Positions 17,708 to 27,333 of a DNA stretch of 64,000 nt are shown here, piece by piece. The notes beneath the pieces are model-generated. The model worked only from the letters and a program-made list of their open reading frames with translations. It ran no database searches and was not told the origin of the DNA. Numbering within the stretch: position 1 is the stretch's first letter; every line of letters starts with the position of its first letter. The DNA comes from Paenibacillus alginolyticus DSM 5050 = NBRC 15375 (GTDB lineage Bacteria > Bacillota > Bacilli > Paenibacillales > NBRC-103111). The stretch spans positions 1 through 64,000 of the forward strand of contig NZ_AUGY01000029.1 in NCBI RefSeq assembly GCF_000422905.1, given 5' to 3'. The position numbers and the translations under genes were made by a program.

Positions 17708-19057
17708 TTACTGTGTTAGTGTTATTTTAATACCTTCTTCTAAGATGTTCTTAGCATTGGCGGCGAAAGTTCCTACCGGAGAACCATCTTTAATGCCAGT
17801 CAATACAGCCCCGTTAGCATCAAAATATTTTTCCACACCGATCGGCGTGAATAGAACTTTGTCTGCTAGTTTGTTGATTTGGTCAACCTTGTCTTTGCCA
17901 TATGCTTTTACATTCGCATCTGTCGCTACTTTCAGTTCATTTTCTGCCGCCATCGTAATGAAAGCAACTGCGCCTTCTGGATTTTTGGAGGCTGTTGGAA
18001 TGGCCCAACCGGACAATCCACCTGGTCCTACATCCTTCGTACCTTTTGGTCCTGTAGGAACTGGAACGAAGTCAAGCTCATAGTCGCTTTTGAAAGCCGT
18101 AAAGCCTGCCAAACCATACTCTGCGGTCATTGCCAGCTTGCCGTTCTTGAATTCACCGATGAAATAGTCGCCTTCTTTGTCTTTATCGATGAATTTATCC
18201 TTGAGAAGCGCATCTTGCGTGAATTGGATCGCTTCTTTTACATTGTCGGAATCGTAATTTGTTGTAATTTTACCGTTATCGCTGAAGTTAAGCAGCGTTT
18301 TGCCGTTGGATCCTACGAATAGCGGATATCCAGCGTCCCACCAGCCGAAGCCGAATTGATCGGGCTTGCCGTCACCGTTCGTGTCCGCAGTTAAATCTTT
18401 GGCCACTTTACGGAACGTATCCCATGTCCAGTTGCCTTCGTTCAGGTATTCAGTAGGTGTTTTTACACCGTTGTTCTTGAACATGGTCTTGTTGTAGTAG
18501 ATCACAATTGGAGCCGCTGTAGACCCAGCCGCATAAGGATTTCCGCCGAAAGTAAATGTTTTGGTTACAGCCTTATTCCATATTGGCGCGTTCAGATCAA
18601 TGTACTTGTTGATCGGCTGCACAATCTTTTTGAGCGGGTATACCGGGAAGTTCTGATCATTGGCTTGCGCCACATCCACACGATCACCGGCGTTAACCAT
18701 GGAGATTAATGTTGATTTCTGATCACCCCACGGAACGGCTACAACCGTTACTTTACCACCGTAAGCTTTCTCGAACTGCGGAATAGTTTCCCAAACGGCA
18801 TCATAAGCATTCGGGTTATTTTTCTTGTCTTCTGCATATTTTTCCTTCGTTGTATGATACAAAATCGTAATATTGCCGTCTTTAGGCGCCTTGCTTGCAG
18901 CAGGTGAGGCAGTAGTAGCTGCGCTTGCGGCAGGAGCAGATGGAACCGTTGTTTCTTTACTTACCGGAGTGTTTGCTTCCCCGCAACCCGTTGCCATTAT
19001 AGCCAGCACGGATACGCTCATTAATGCAACCGCTTTAGATTTGTGAGTTTGCTTCAT
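17708..19057 (-). CDS. Sugar ABC transporter substrate-binding lipoprotein
   Basis: A 449-residue family-1 extracellular solute-binding protein. ATG 19057 is chosen because AGGAGGT lies 9 bases upstream; earlier in-frame codons have none. The signal ends in a lipobox (MATGC), followed by a Ser/Ala/Pro-rich tether. The binding-protein fold starts GNITILYHTTKEKYAED, and conserved blocks such as AGSTAAPIVIYYNKTMFK and GGLSGWAIPTASKNPEGAV are visible. It follows two permease genes and precedes a GH32 gene, so a fructo-oligosaccharide ligand is likely by context. The ATPase must come from elsewhere (MsmX type). Confidence 0.9.
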   Translation of the reverse strand: MKQTHKSKAVALMSVSVLAIMATGCGEANTPVSKETTVPSAPAASAATTASPAASKAPKDGNITILYHTTKEKYAEDKKNNPNAYDAVWETIPQFEKAYGGKVTVVAVPWGDQKSTLISMVNAGDRVDVAQANDQNFPVYPLKKIVQPINKYIDLNAPIWNKAVTKTFTFGGNPYAAGSTAAPIVIYYNKTMFKNNGVKTPTEYLNEGNWTWDTFRKVAKDLTADTNGDGKPDQFGFGWWDAGYPLFVGSNGKTLLNFSDNGKITTNYDSDNVKEAIQFTQDALLKDKFIDKDKEGDYFIGEFKNGKLAMTAEYGLAGFTAFKSDYELDFVPVPTGPKGTKDVGPGGLSGWAIPTASKNPEGAVAFITMAAENELKVATDANVKAYGKDKVDQINKLADKVLFTPIGVEKYFDANGAVLTGIKDGSPVGTFAANAKNILEEGIKITLTQ

Positions 19058-19183
19058 TGATAATAACCTCCTAATAAAATGTAATGACACCCTTGAGAAA
19101 TATTCACAACCAACTTCGCTCAACTGATTAATGTCGTATCCTGCTAAGCATCGCCACCTTTCACACGGCTTTTTCCCTCTGAC

Positions 19184-20143
19184 TTACTTAATACCTACAT
19201 GCTCAATACTGTCCGTAAAATACTTTTGCGTGATTAAGAACAGAACAATCAACGGTAAAATAGTGAGCAGCGCACCTGCTTGAATGCGGGTCATAATCAC
19301 AAGCGGATCGCTGATCGTCTGTACATTGACGACGGATTGTAGATCAACCCGTAACGAAGATAGAGCGATCGCGAAATTCTTCTTTAAATTACCAAGAAAT
19401 AGATTGGATAAGTAAAATTCGTTCCAGTGCCAGACGAAGGAAAACAGAAAAACTGTGATAATGGCATTTTTTGCGTTCGGCAGCATGATGCGGAAGAAGG
19501 TTTTGAATGGACCATAGCCATCTACATAAGCAGCATCTTCTAGTTCTACTGGCATCCCTTTGAAAAACTGACGGAAAATGAAGATATACAGTCCAGAGCG
19601 AAGTCCCATGCCGAACATGGAGGGTAAGTAGAAGGCAAAATAATTACCTACCAAGCTAATATGCTCAGGGCCTCCTGTTACCGCATGCAGCAGCTTCATG
19701 ATTCCGAAAGCATCGAAATATTTCATGTCTGCATACAAAGGGAGAATGATGGTTTGAACAGGTACAATCAACGTCAGCAGCACTAAGGAGAACAAGAAGT
19801 TAGAGAAAGGAAACTGAAACCGGGCGAAACCGTACGCCACGAATGCACAGGCCAGCACATCCAGCAGGCCGCTTCCACCTCCAATGAATAAACTGTTCTT
19901 AAATGCACCCCAGAAATCCATGACACGAAGCGTATCTTTAAAGTTGCTAAGCGTAAGTGTCTTAGGTATCCAGATGACACTGGGATCCATTGATTCTACT
20001 GGCACTCTCAGCGACATGCTGAGCATATAAAGCAGTGGGTAAAGAAGCTGATAAGCAAGCAAAGCCAAGACGGCGAAACGCAGGAATGAAACCGTCAGCT
20101 TGCGCAATTGTTTCGTCCTAGGTGTAAGATTCCGTAAACTCAA
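19184..20143 (-). CDS. Sugar ABC permease, MalG type (importer 2)
   Basis: A 319-residue inner-membrane permease with about six hydrophobic helices. The EAA loop that docks the ATPase reads LEDAAYVDGYGPFKTFFRI then MLPNAKNAI. The C-terminus (YFTDSIEHVGIK) is typical of MalG-type subunits. It pairs with the MalF-type gene 20 bases upstream and the binding lipoprotein downstream. Confidence 0.9.
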   Translation of the reverse strand: MSLRNLTPRTKQLRKLTVSFLRFAVLALLAYQLLYPLLYMLSMSLRVPVESMDPSVIWIPKTLTLSNFKDTLRVMDFWGAFKNSLFIGGGSGLLDVLACAFVAYGFARFQFPFSNFLFSLVLLTLIVPVQTIILPLYADMKYFDAFGIMKLLHAVTGGPEHISLVGNYFAFYLPSMFGMGLRSGLYIFIFRQFFKGMPVELEDAAYVDGYGPFKTFFRIMLPNAKNAIITVFLFSFVWHWNEFYLSNLFLGNLKKNFAIALSSLRVDLQSVVNVQTISDPLVIMTRIQAGALLTILPLIVLFLITQKYFTDSIEHVGIK

Positions 20144-20163
20144 GTTCGTTCACCGCTTTCCGT

Positions 20164-21066
20164 TTAATCCTCTAAATAAACAATTCTTTTCTTTAGTAGC
20201 GTATAGACAACACCAAGAAAAATCGCAATTCCCAGACAATATAACCAAGCAAGAGCACTGCTGTAACCAAAACGGACCTGAGAAAATGCGGTATTGTATA
20301 TCATCAGCACAACCGCGTTGCCGTAATCCGTGAATGTATCAATAATGGTATACACCACATTAAGGAGCATCATAGGTGTCAGCATCGGCAGCGTGATTTT
20401 CCAGAATTGCTCCCATGATCTCGCTCCTTCGATGGAGGATGCTTCATACAAATGTCCTGGAACCGCATGAAGACCAGCTAGAAATAGCAGCACCTGAACA
20501 CCGGAACGCCAAGTAAGATCGAAAATACGGCTGATGACGTTATTCATGATATCGATTAGCTTTGGACCTAGACCAAGCTCTGTCAGTATCCCGTTTATAC
20601 CTCCACCGCCGAATAGATAGACGCTCTGTACATTGCCTCGCATTCCCTGAGAGAAGACATCTTCTTTCAGAATCTCCATCAATACGCCAGAGGCGATAAT
20701 AACCGGGAGAAATGAGATCGCTCGCATAAGGCCTCTTCCCCTAAATTTGTTTTTCAGCAGCACCGATACGAACAGACTGTACACGAGAATGAGCGGCACG
20801 CCATAAAAGATATTGATAAAAGAGTCTGCTGCTTTGCGGATAAATTCAGGATCCTTGAATATCGCATACCGGAAATTATCGAGTCCGATGAAGGTTCCCC
20901 TCAGTCCCACTGGCGTCATCTCCAGGTTTTGGAAAGAAAACTTGAAGGATGTCAGCAGAGGATCCGCAAAGAAGACAATAAATCCAATGATCCATGGGAG
21001 CACGAATAGGAATCCGTATAGTTGTTTTTTTCTCGTATAAGGCATCGCTTTCAGACTGCGGATCAT
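20164..21066 (-). CDS. Sugar ABC permease, MalF type (importer 2)
   Basis: A 300-residue permease of about six transmembrane helices. The EAA loop reads LYEASSIEGARSWEQFWKI then TLPMLTPMML. A long extracytoplasmic loop (about residues 135-175) is rich in Gly. It begins 11 bases after the DUF5696 gene and shares an operon with the MalG-type partner. Confidence 0.9.
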   Translation of the reverse strand: MIRSLKAMPYTRKKQLYGFLFVLPWIIGFIVFFADPLLTSFKFSFQNLEMTPVGLRGTFIGLDNFRYAIFKDPEFIRKAADSFINIFYGVPLILVYSLFVSVLLKNKFRGRGLMRAISFLPVIIASGVLMEILKEDVFSQGMRGNVQSVYLFGGGGINGILTELGLGPKLIDIMNNVISRIFDLTWRSGVQVLLFLAGLHAVPGHLYEASSIEGARSWEQFWKITLPMLTPMMLLNVVYTIIDTFTDYGNAVVLMIYNTAFSQVRFGYSSALAWLYCLGIAIFLGVVYTLLKKRIVYLED

Positions 21067-21077
21067 ACGTATCCTCC

Positions 21078-23345
21078 TTATTGCAGTAAATAACCATTCG
21101 CTTCTACATGATCCTGACCAACGGTAACTGCTTTGTCTGTGTAGTTGATTAGAACTGACTTGCCGCTGGCATATGTCGTTCGGTATACCCCTTTTGATAT
21201 TTGTTCATGATGGCTGATCACTTGCCCTCGGACAGGCATGAGTGCCTTGTTGATTTGCTCAAATTGCTTGCGTACGTCGTCTTGCCATTGATGAAATTCT
21301 GCGCTGAACAAGTCGTCTTCGTCTGTGCCCTTCAACTTGTTGCCGTCCTCGCCGATAAATCGGTACGAAGGATAGGTCCCCGTCTCGATCAGCTTGAGCA
21401 AATATTTCTCAGGATTACTAGACAAATTAATCGGCTCAGAGAACGCTGGAATCAACCCGCTGACCGCCATGCTGTAAAAAGGAATGGATCCGTCTTCGCT
21501 GTCAAAATCGCTCGCAGTCAGTGGCACATCGGTTATGCTTTCTGCAAATGGAAATGCATAAGCATTCGCATGATCAAACATCATGCCTCCTATTTGGGAA
21601 GATGCTGCCTTGAGCCCCTCCTGCCACAGTTGACCGGTGCCGTTCTTTGCTAACATGTCGCGTCTGAAGTCTGAATATAGGGTAGAACCGATGCTTTGCA
21701 TCGCAATTCTCTTCACCCCGTTTTTAGCCGCCGAAGCGCTGAATCGTTCCAAAGTTTGCTTCACAGATTCCGGCTTTAGCAGGTACCAAGGTTCCACCAA
21801 TGTATTCTTCACGCCGGTGCTAGTACTGTACTTATACATAAGCGCAGGCGCCCTTGTAATGCTTTTGCTAACATCGAAGAATTTGTAGAACCCATTGCCG
21901 CCTTTGTAATAATAAACAGGATCGATGGTGGGGTAGAAAGCGATGTTCTTCTGCTCTAAATCCTTCATCAGCGATTTTAAGCCCTGATTACCTCCTAGCT
22001 TGCTCTCTGCGTCCACACTCACCGGAATTTTGTCCTTCATTCCACCGCTTAACCAACCTTCATAGCGGATATGCAGGTTATCCATACCGTTATCCTTTAA
22101 TTGATTGACAGCGGTACGAACGTCGTCAAAGGAGGTAAGCGGTTCTACAGTTTGATAAGGAATTCCAAGAAACGTTGTGCGTTTTTTGATGCCACCGAGG
22201 AAGTCAACCAGCAATGGGATTTGATCCGTCTGTGTGTTTATTCCCTTTACATTTGTCGAAGACATTGGCTTTACGCCTTGATCTTCGACCAAATACTTCC
22301 GATAGCGTTCCGCCATGCCCGAGTAATCCGCTTTGGCGCCACTCAGGAAATAGTATCTGAGTTCGAAAGGTTGATTTCCCGCATCTGAGGCAGAAGCTCT
22401 CACAACCTGCTTCTCATTAGGACTGCCTTCCATCAATACATTCGTTTCAAATTCCGTCATATTTAAATAACTGAACACTGAATTGTATTGATTGTTCTTA
22501 CCGCTAACCTCAGCCGTAATACCAGCTTGGTAAGCCCCTTGATGAATGACGGCAAGAAAAGCGCTGTCATTGTTTTTCAGACCGAATACAGGCAGGCGGA
22601 TATCTTCTTTTACACTCGTCTGCTCATTCGTGGAGAGTGCCTGATCCCTACCGTATACACGCTCGTTATAGCTCTTGTATAAGGTCTTGTTATTATTAAA
22701 GTTAATTAATGCTCCACTACCGTCAGGTACGAATAAATACCCGCTATCCTTTATGCTGCCTGCACCGAAGAAGGGAAGCAAACTGAGATTTACAATACGG
22801 TACTTATCCCGCTGCTCTATTCGCTCAGTCTCAATCGTCGCTACCAAAGCATCGTCGTGCAGTGTATACCGTAAAGGGATCGTAAGTCCTGCTTTCTTGA
22901 AATCGTAGACAACCTCAACCCCGCCTTGAATTTGCTTCCAGATGAAGGTTTTGTCCTGAACACTTCCGACAAAGCTGTTAAGCTGAAATGGTTTATTAAG
23001 CTGATCGATGTAGTCGACCAGCAACTGGGCACCCAGATCCATCTTTTTAACACCCTTGGCCATCGTGTCATTAGCCCGATCCTCCGGGTTGCTTCGCCAG
23101 ACGTAGCCGGAAGACAAATCGGTTACGGCAATCTCAGCCGTTTCCGAATTAAAGTCGAGTGCAAGCTGACTATTCTGCGCTGTACGCACGAAGCCCGCTG
23201 TGACAGCTGATCTGGATCGCTCAGTGTCCGGAGCAGACCCCTGAGTTGTCTGCTTGGATAGGCTTGACTCGCCATATAGTGTATGGGAAGAGGTTAGGGC
23301 GAGAGCGCAAACCGTAAGGACGGTCACCAATAACCTTAATTTCAT
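21078..23345 (-). CDS. Exported DUF5696-family protein
   Basis: A 755-residue exported protein with an N-terminal signal peptide (MKLRLLVTVLTVCALALTSS). The first half looks like a beta-rich sugar-binding fold (LALDFNSETAEIAVTDLSSG then YVWRSNPEDR). The second half resembles a TIM-barrel-like enzyme (NLHIRYEGWLSGGMKDK, FYPTIDPVYYYKGG, GVKRIAMQSIGSTLYSDF). The family is recognised from Paenibacillus-type sugar operons and has no assigned activity I know of. It may be a retaining or non-classical glycosidase or a binding subunit; the barrel-like layout suggests an enzyme, but no catalytic pair can be named. It lies between the YIP1 gene and the second permease pair. Confidence 0.75.
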   Translation of the reverse strand: MKLRLLVTVLTVCALALTSSHTLYGESSLSKQTTQGSAPDTERSRSAVTAGFVRTAQNSQLALDFNSETAEIAVTDLSSGYVWRSNPEDRANDTMAKGVKKMDLGAQLLVDYIDQLNKPFQLNSFVGSVQDKTFIWKQIQGGVEVVYDFKKAGLTIPLRYTLHDDALVATIETERIEQRDKYRIVNLSLLPFFGAGSIKDSGYLFVPDGSGALINFNNNKTLYKSYNERVYGRDQALSTNEQTSVKEDIRLPVFGLKNNDSAFLAVIHQGAYQAGITAEVSGKNNQYNSVFSYLNMTEFETNVLMEGSPNEKQVVRASASDAGNQPFELRYYFLSGAKADYSGMAERYRKYLVEDQGVKPMSSTNVKGINTQTDQIPLLVDFLGGIKKRTTFLGIPYQTVEPLTSFDDVRTAVNQLKDNGMDNLHIRYEGWLSGGMKDKIPVSVDAESKLGGNQGLKSLMKDLEQKNIAFYPTIDPVYYYKGGNGFYKFFDVSKSITRAPALMYKYSTSTGVKNTLVEPWYLLKPESVKQTLERFSASAAKNGVKRIAMQSIGSTLYSDFRRDMLAKNGTGQLWQEGLKAASSQIGGMMFDHANAYAFPFAESITDVPLTASDFDSEDGSIPFYSMAVSGLIPAFSEPINLSSNPEKYLLKLIETGTYPSYRFIGEDGNKLKGTDEDDLFSAEFHQWQDDVRKQFEQINKALMPVRGQVISHHEQISKGVYRTTYASGKSVLINYTDKAVTVGQDHVEANGYLLQ

Positions 23346-23393
23346 ACTTTGCCCTTCCTCTCTAATTACTTTGATCAGCCTTCATTCGTCTGA

Positions 23394-24059
23394 TTACAGA
23401 CGGAACAAGACTTCGTTATAGATTGTCGTCACAAAGACGTAAGCCTGTTGATACAAGGTGTAGAACAAGATCATCAAGAATACGATGATCCCCATAGCAG
23501 CAATCGTAAGCGCAATTGATTGCAGGTTTCTTACAAATCCGTAATCATGAACGATCAACAGGCCAATTAACATCAGGACGCTGCTCCATAGAATCGCCAG
23601 AACCGTTATATAATGGAGAAAGACGCCTTCTTCAACTAGCATGATTTTGCTTAGCAATGTTGTGACGATGAGCGAGATGACATAAGGCATGATGGCATAA
23701 GCACTGACGATCATGATGTGGGAGGCTTTCCCCTCTCCGTCCATCCAAGTTGCGACCACCCAGTTGCTAAGCACCCACAATGCATAAAGCGCAATGGTCT
23801 TAGCGGCTACCAGCCAAACATTCAGCTCATCCAGGTTATTCATATTGAATGCGTAACCCGTGTTTTGTCTTTCAAATATGGAGGAAAGGAAGAAAACAAG
23901 TACGATCGTAGCGACTGCAAGCAATGAACCTTTCCCTTCTTCCTTGACAGCGTAGAAGCTATCGAAAGGATGCAACAGAGCGCTAAAGGGATTTAATTTA
24001 CTGCCTTGCTTAGCGGGATTCAACTTCAAGCCTTGACGATATAGGGTCGCGATATTCAT
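23394..24059 (-). CDS. YIP1-family integral membrane protein
   Basis: A 221-residue protein with a short cytoplasmic start (NPFSALLHPFDSFYAVKEE, the usual YIP1 lead-in) and five predicted hydrophobic segments. Its ATG overlaps the stop of the NHL/TPR gene by 4 bases, so the two are translationally coupled. YIP1 proteins in bacterial sugar operons have no defined role. With its exported neighbours it could scaffold the importer complex. Confidence 0.8.
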   Translation of the reverse strand: MNIATLYRQGLKLNPAKQGSKLNPFSALLHPFDSFYAVKEEGKGSLLAVATIVLVFFLSSIFERQNTGYAFNMNNLDELNVWLVAAKTIALYALWVLSNWVVATWMDGEGKASHIMIVSAYAIMPYVISLIVTTLLSKIMLVEEGVFLHYITVLAILWSSVLMLIGLLIVHDYGFVRNLQSIALTIAAMGIIVFLMILFYTLYQQAYVFVTTIYNEVLFRL

Positions 24060-25525
24060 ACTCGCTTCCTCCTTCCTCTATGGGCATACACCAAGCGGAA
24101 CGCTCGGTAACCATACCATCCAACAACTGCCACAGCGAGCAGAGACATCACAATTGGCAAATTCATACGTACTGCTGCGATGCGTATCTGTGAAAAGTTA
24201 TTGGAAAACCCCGCTCTGTCTGCTCCCTGCTTATAGTAATAAAGCGCGCTCTCGTAATCACCATTCTTTTCTAATGATTTAGCAATCCCAACATTGGCTA
24301 TATCGCTGTGTATATTCCGCTTGGCTACATTTCGCCAGATGCTTGCTGCTTCTTCATACAAACCCTGGTTGTATAGAATGACCGCCTTACGAACCTGACT
24401 GCCATATTCAGTCAGGGAGAATTGGGTAATGTTTCGTTTGCCGGAATCCAGCACCAGAATGGAATCGTTCAGAAATGCGACGGCATTCGGTTGAAGGAAC
24501 GTCCCTTGCTGGTTGCCGAGTGCGCCAAAGACTGCAAGGAGATTGCCATCCTGATCATATTCAAAGACACGACCGCGAGTCCGGTCCAGACCAGCGATGA
24601 TACCATCACGATCGACAGCAAGATCAACGAAAGCTGTATCCTGCTTAACGGATTTCTTGATGGGAATTTCCTTATCACCGAAATCCAGCTCTCCCTTTTT
24701 CCCTACCAACACATTGTTACCGAGTGGGTTTAACTTCTTGATCTCTTCCCTTGAATTCTCAGAGACAATCGTCGTCGTGTAAACAAATCCATCGGGTCCC
24801 AGGTCCATGTTCGAATATTCAATTGGCAGCAATTTGGCCATGGAGTCCCTTTGGTCCTTCGTCAATATGCTTTTCCAGAACTTTTCCAGAACGACCGCCG
24901 GTGTGACCTCCACTTTGTTACTGCCAAAATATCCTGTAAATTGTCCCGTACTGTCAAATTGCATGAGCCCAAAGAATTGCCCTTCTGACAACACATAGAT
25001 GCGCCCTGCTTCATCAGCCGAAACCTTGATAGGTTTAAATTTGAAATCTTGGGGGATCAGCGGATGGCTTGGTTTCTCAATCACGAGTTGAACCTGTTTG
25101 CTGTTATTAACAAGAAGTACCCGCCCACTCCCCTTATCCGCAATAACGAGAAGGCCGTCTGCACCCATGAATATACCGGTAGGACCCGACAAAGCAGTCT
25201 CTTTACCGTTCCACATCAGCTTGTCGATAATGTCCACTTTCTGAAACTGATCATTCAGTTTTACAATCCGGTTGTTGCCTGTGTCAGCAACGTAGATGAA
25301 TCCTTTGCTGTCTACAAATAAATCCTGCGGATCATTGAAAGAGCCGGCACCGCTGTCAAGACCTGAGAAGACCCCACTAGGCAAATAGCTGTTGGGGGCA
25401 ACTTTGGCATGGTCGCACTCATCGTAAACATAAGCTTGATAAGGACCTTCCGCATAGGTGCGGATAGGATTCAGTGCTAGTAAGAGAAATACAGCAGCTA
25501 TGGCTATAACGCTTCTAATTTTCAT
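24056..25525 (-). CDS. NHL-propeller and TPR membrane-anchored protein
   Basis: A 489-residue protein starting at ATG 25525, with AGGAGG just upstream and an in-frame ATG at 25540 lacking such a site. Domains in order: a signal peptide (MKIRSVIAIAAVFLLLALNP), NHL beta-propeller repeats (FNDPQDLFVDSKGFIYVADT then GNNRIVKL; GPTGIFMGADGLLVIAD), two TPR-like helical repeats (about 375-445, LYNQGLYEEAASIWRNVAK), a transmembrane segment (about 455-475) and a basic tail (HRGRRKRV). The propeller and TPR should face outward, tethered to the membrane. NHL and TPR domains usually mediate binding, so a role in holding the binding protein or substrate is plausible but unproven. Confidence 0.8.
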   Translation of the reverse strand: MKIRSVIAIAAVFLLLALNPIRTYAEGPYQAYVYDECDHAKVAPNSYLPSGVFSGLDSGAGSFNDPQDLFVDSKGFIYVADTGNNRIVKLNDQFQKVDIIDKLMWNGKETALSGPTGIFMGADGLLVIADKGSGRVLLVNNSKQVQLVIEKPSHPLIPQDFKFKPIKVSADEAGRIYVLSEGQFFGLMQFDSTGQFTGYFGSNKVEVTPAVVLEKFWKSILTKDQRDSMAKLLPIEYSNMDLGPDGFVYTTTIVSENSREEIKKLNPLGNNVLVGKKGELDFGDKEIPIKKSVKQDTAFVDLAVDRDGIIAGLDRTRGRVFEYDQDGNLLAVFGALGNQQGTFLQPNAVAFLNDSILVLDSGKRNITQFSLTEYGSQVRKAVILYNQGLYEEAASIWRNVAKRNIHSDIANVGIAKSLEKNGDYESALYYYKQGADRAGFSNNFSQIRIAAVRMNLPIVMSLLAVAVVGWYGYRAFRLVYAHRGRRKRV

Positions 25526-25536
25526 AGCTCCTCCTG

Positions 25537-26406
25537 TCATTTGATCCCGGCGAACGTCATGGTTTCCACAACTTTGCGCTGGAGCAAAACGAATAACAAA
25601 ATCGGCGGCAGCATGAGTATGACTGAAGCAGCAGAACCCGGTCCCATTCTCACGATCGAATTCTCCTGGGCGATTTGTTCAAAGGCCGTTCGCACCATCT
25701 TCAGCGATTCGCTAAAGACGAGATCGGACTGCGTGTAGTTCCACATTTGGTTAAACTGGAAGAGGATCACAGTCATGATGGCCGGCAATGCATTCGGCAT
25801 AATAATCGTAAAAAATGTCCGAAATTCGCTCGACCCATCGATCCGCGCAGCTTCCAAGATTTGATCAGGTATCTGTTCGATAAACTGCTTCATAAGGAAG
25901 AGTCCCAGTGATGACCCGATCCAAGGGAAGATTAATGCCCAGTACGTATTCACCAAGTTCAACTTCGTCATAAGAATAAAAAGCGGCATGAACGTTACGG
26001 AAGGAACGAACATTAGCGCCATAACAATGGCAGCAAACAACGGCTTTTTTCCGGGAAACCCATGCTTAGCAAGCGGATAAGCAGCCATTGATGCGAACAA
26101 CACATGGCCTAAGGTTCCCAGGCTTGTCACGAACATGGTATTAAACATATAACGAGATAAAGGCACCCATAAACTGGAGACTAGCTGAAACAGATCCTTA
26201 TAGCTGTCGAGCGTCGGTCTTACAACGATGAATCGAGGCGGGAATTGCAACAGCTCGTCAATCGGCTTCAACGAGTTGACCAGCGCATAGACCAAAGGGA
26301 GCATCGATATGCAAGCAAGCAAGCCGATCAATCCATACACCATCATATTGCCAATCATGGAACGGCGAGCCTTGTCGCCTGTTTTACTTTTTAAATTGAT
26401 CACCAA
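25537..26406 (-). CDS. Sugar ABC permease, MalG type (importer 1)
   Basis: About 289 residues with six hydrophobic segments. The EAA loop reads LEAARIDGSSEFRTFFTI then IMPNALPAI, and the C-terminus METMTFAGIK is typical of MalG-type proteins. An upstream in-frame TTG (26424) would place the AAAGGAGG ribosome site inside the gene, so the start is more likely TTG 26406 or GTG 26403. It pairs with the MalF-type gene just upstream. Confidence 0.88.
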   Translation of the reverse strand: MVINLKSKTGDKARRSMIGNMMVYGLIGLLACISMLPLVYALVNSLKPIDELLQFPPRFIVVRPTLDSYKDLFQLVSSLWVPLSRYMFNTMFVTSLGTLGHVLFASMAAYPLAKHGFPGKKPLFAAIVMALMFVPSVTFMPLFILMTKLNLVNTYWALIFPWIGSSLGLFLMKQFIEQIPDQILEAARIDGSSEFRTFFTIIMPNALPAIMTVILFQFNQMWNYTQSDLVFSESLKMVRTAFEQIAQENSIVRMGPGSAASVILMLPPILLFVLLQRKVVETMTFAGIK

Positions 26407-26433
26407 CGTAGATCCTCCTTTCAATCATCGTGG

Positions 26434-27333
26434 TTAAGTGCCCACTTTACCCAGTAATTTCGTAGCAAGTCGGTTCGAAAGTACCATCATAAGGAACAGA
26501 ACGACTGCGATGGCCGATGCATAGCCCATTTCGTAGCGTATGGAACCGTAATCCATCAGGTGGGTAACCATCGTTTCAGCTTTATATTCCGTACTTGGAA
26601 ACCCGGCTAGATTAATCGACACGTCCCCGACGCTGAATGCCGTAATAATCTGCATCACGACACCAAACACAAGCTGCGGGATCATGGATGGTAGTGTAAT
26701 ATACCAAAGCTCTTGAAATCGATTCTTGATTCCGTCCATCATGCCAGCTTCGTACAAGCTTCTATCAATCGTCTGCAATCCAGCTATGAAAGCAAGGAAA
26801 CTGATGCCAAGACTCATCCACAGTTGAATAAAGATAAGCACCGCTATCATATATTTAGGATCCAGGAGCCAAGCGATCGGGTTGTTGATAAACCCATATT
26901 TAATTAAGAACGAGTTCACATACCCATACTCATCAGGGCTAAAGATCAGAAACCACATCGGATACACGGAGGCACCAGCGATAGCTGGCAAATAAAAAAT
27001 GGTCGTAGCAACAGATCTCATTGTTCTGGACATGTCATTGATCATCCATGCCACTAGAAAACTAAGAAAATAGCCGATGGGTCCAGTAACAAAAGCGAAT
27101 AAGAGCGTATTTTTTACAGCAATGATGAAGACATCATCGTCCAGAAACATGCGGATGTAGTTGTACCATCCAATAAATCTCGGAGGCTCAATCATATTGA
27201 AATAAGTGAAGCCAAGAGCAATCGACAGAATAACGGGAAGAATCGTGAACAAGATGAAAAAGAGCATATACGGCAGCATCAGCAGATAGCTTTCTCGATG
27301 TTTCTTAAAAGTCGTCGTCAGGTTCATCTTCAT
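26434..27333 (-). CDS. Sugar ABC permease, MalF type (importer 1)
   Basis: A 299-residue permease with six hydrophobic segments. The EAA loop reads LYEAGMMDGIKNRFQELWYI then TLPSMIPQLVF. Its ATG overlaps the TGA of the large solute-binding protein gene by 4 bases, so the two should be translated together and probably form one importer. Confidence 0.9.
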   Translation of the reverse strand: MKMNLTTTFKKHRESYLLMLPYMLFFILFTILPVILSIALGFTYFNMIEPPRFIGWYNYIRMFLDDDVFIIAVKNTLLFAFVTGPIGYFLSFLVAWMINDMSRTMRSVATTIFYLPAIAGASVYPMWFLIFSPDEYGYVNSFLIKYGFINNPIAWLLDPKYMIAVLIFIQLWMSLGISFLAFIAGLQTIDRSLYEAGMMDGIKNRFQELWYITLPSMIPQLVFGVVMQIITAFSVGDVSINLAGFPSTEYKAETMVTHLMDYGSIRYEMGYASAIAVVLFLMMVLSNRLATKLLGKVGT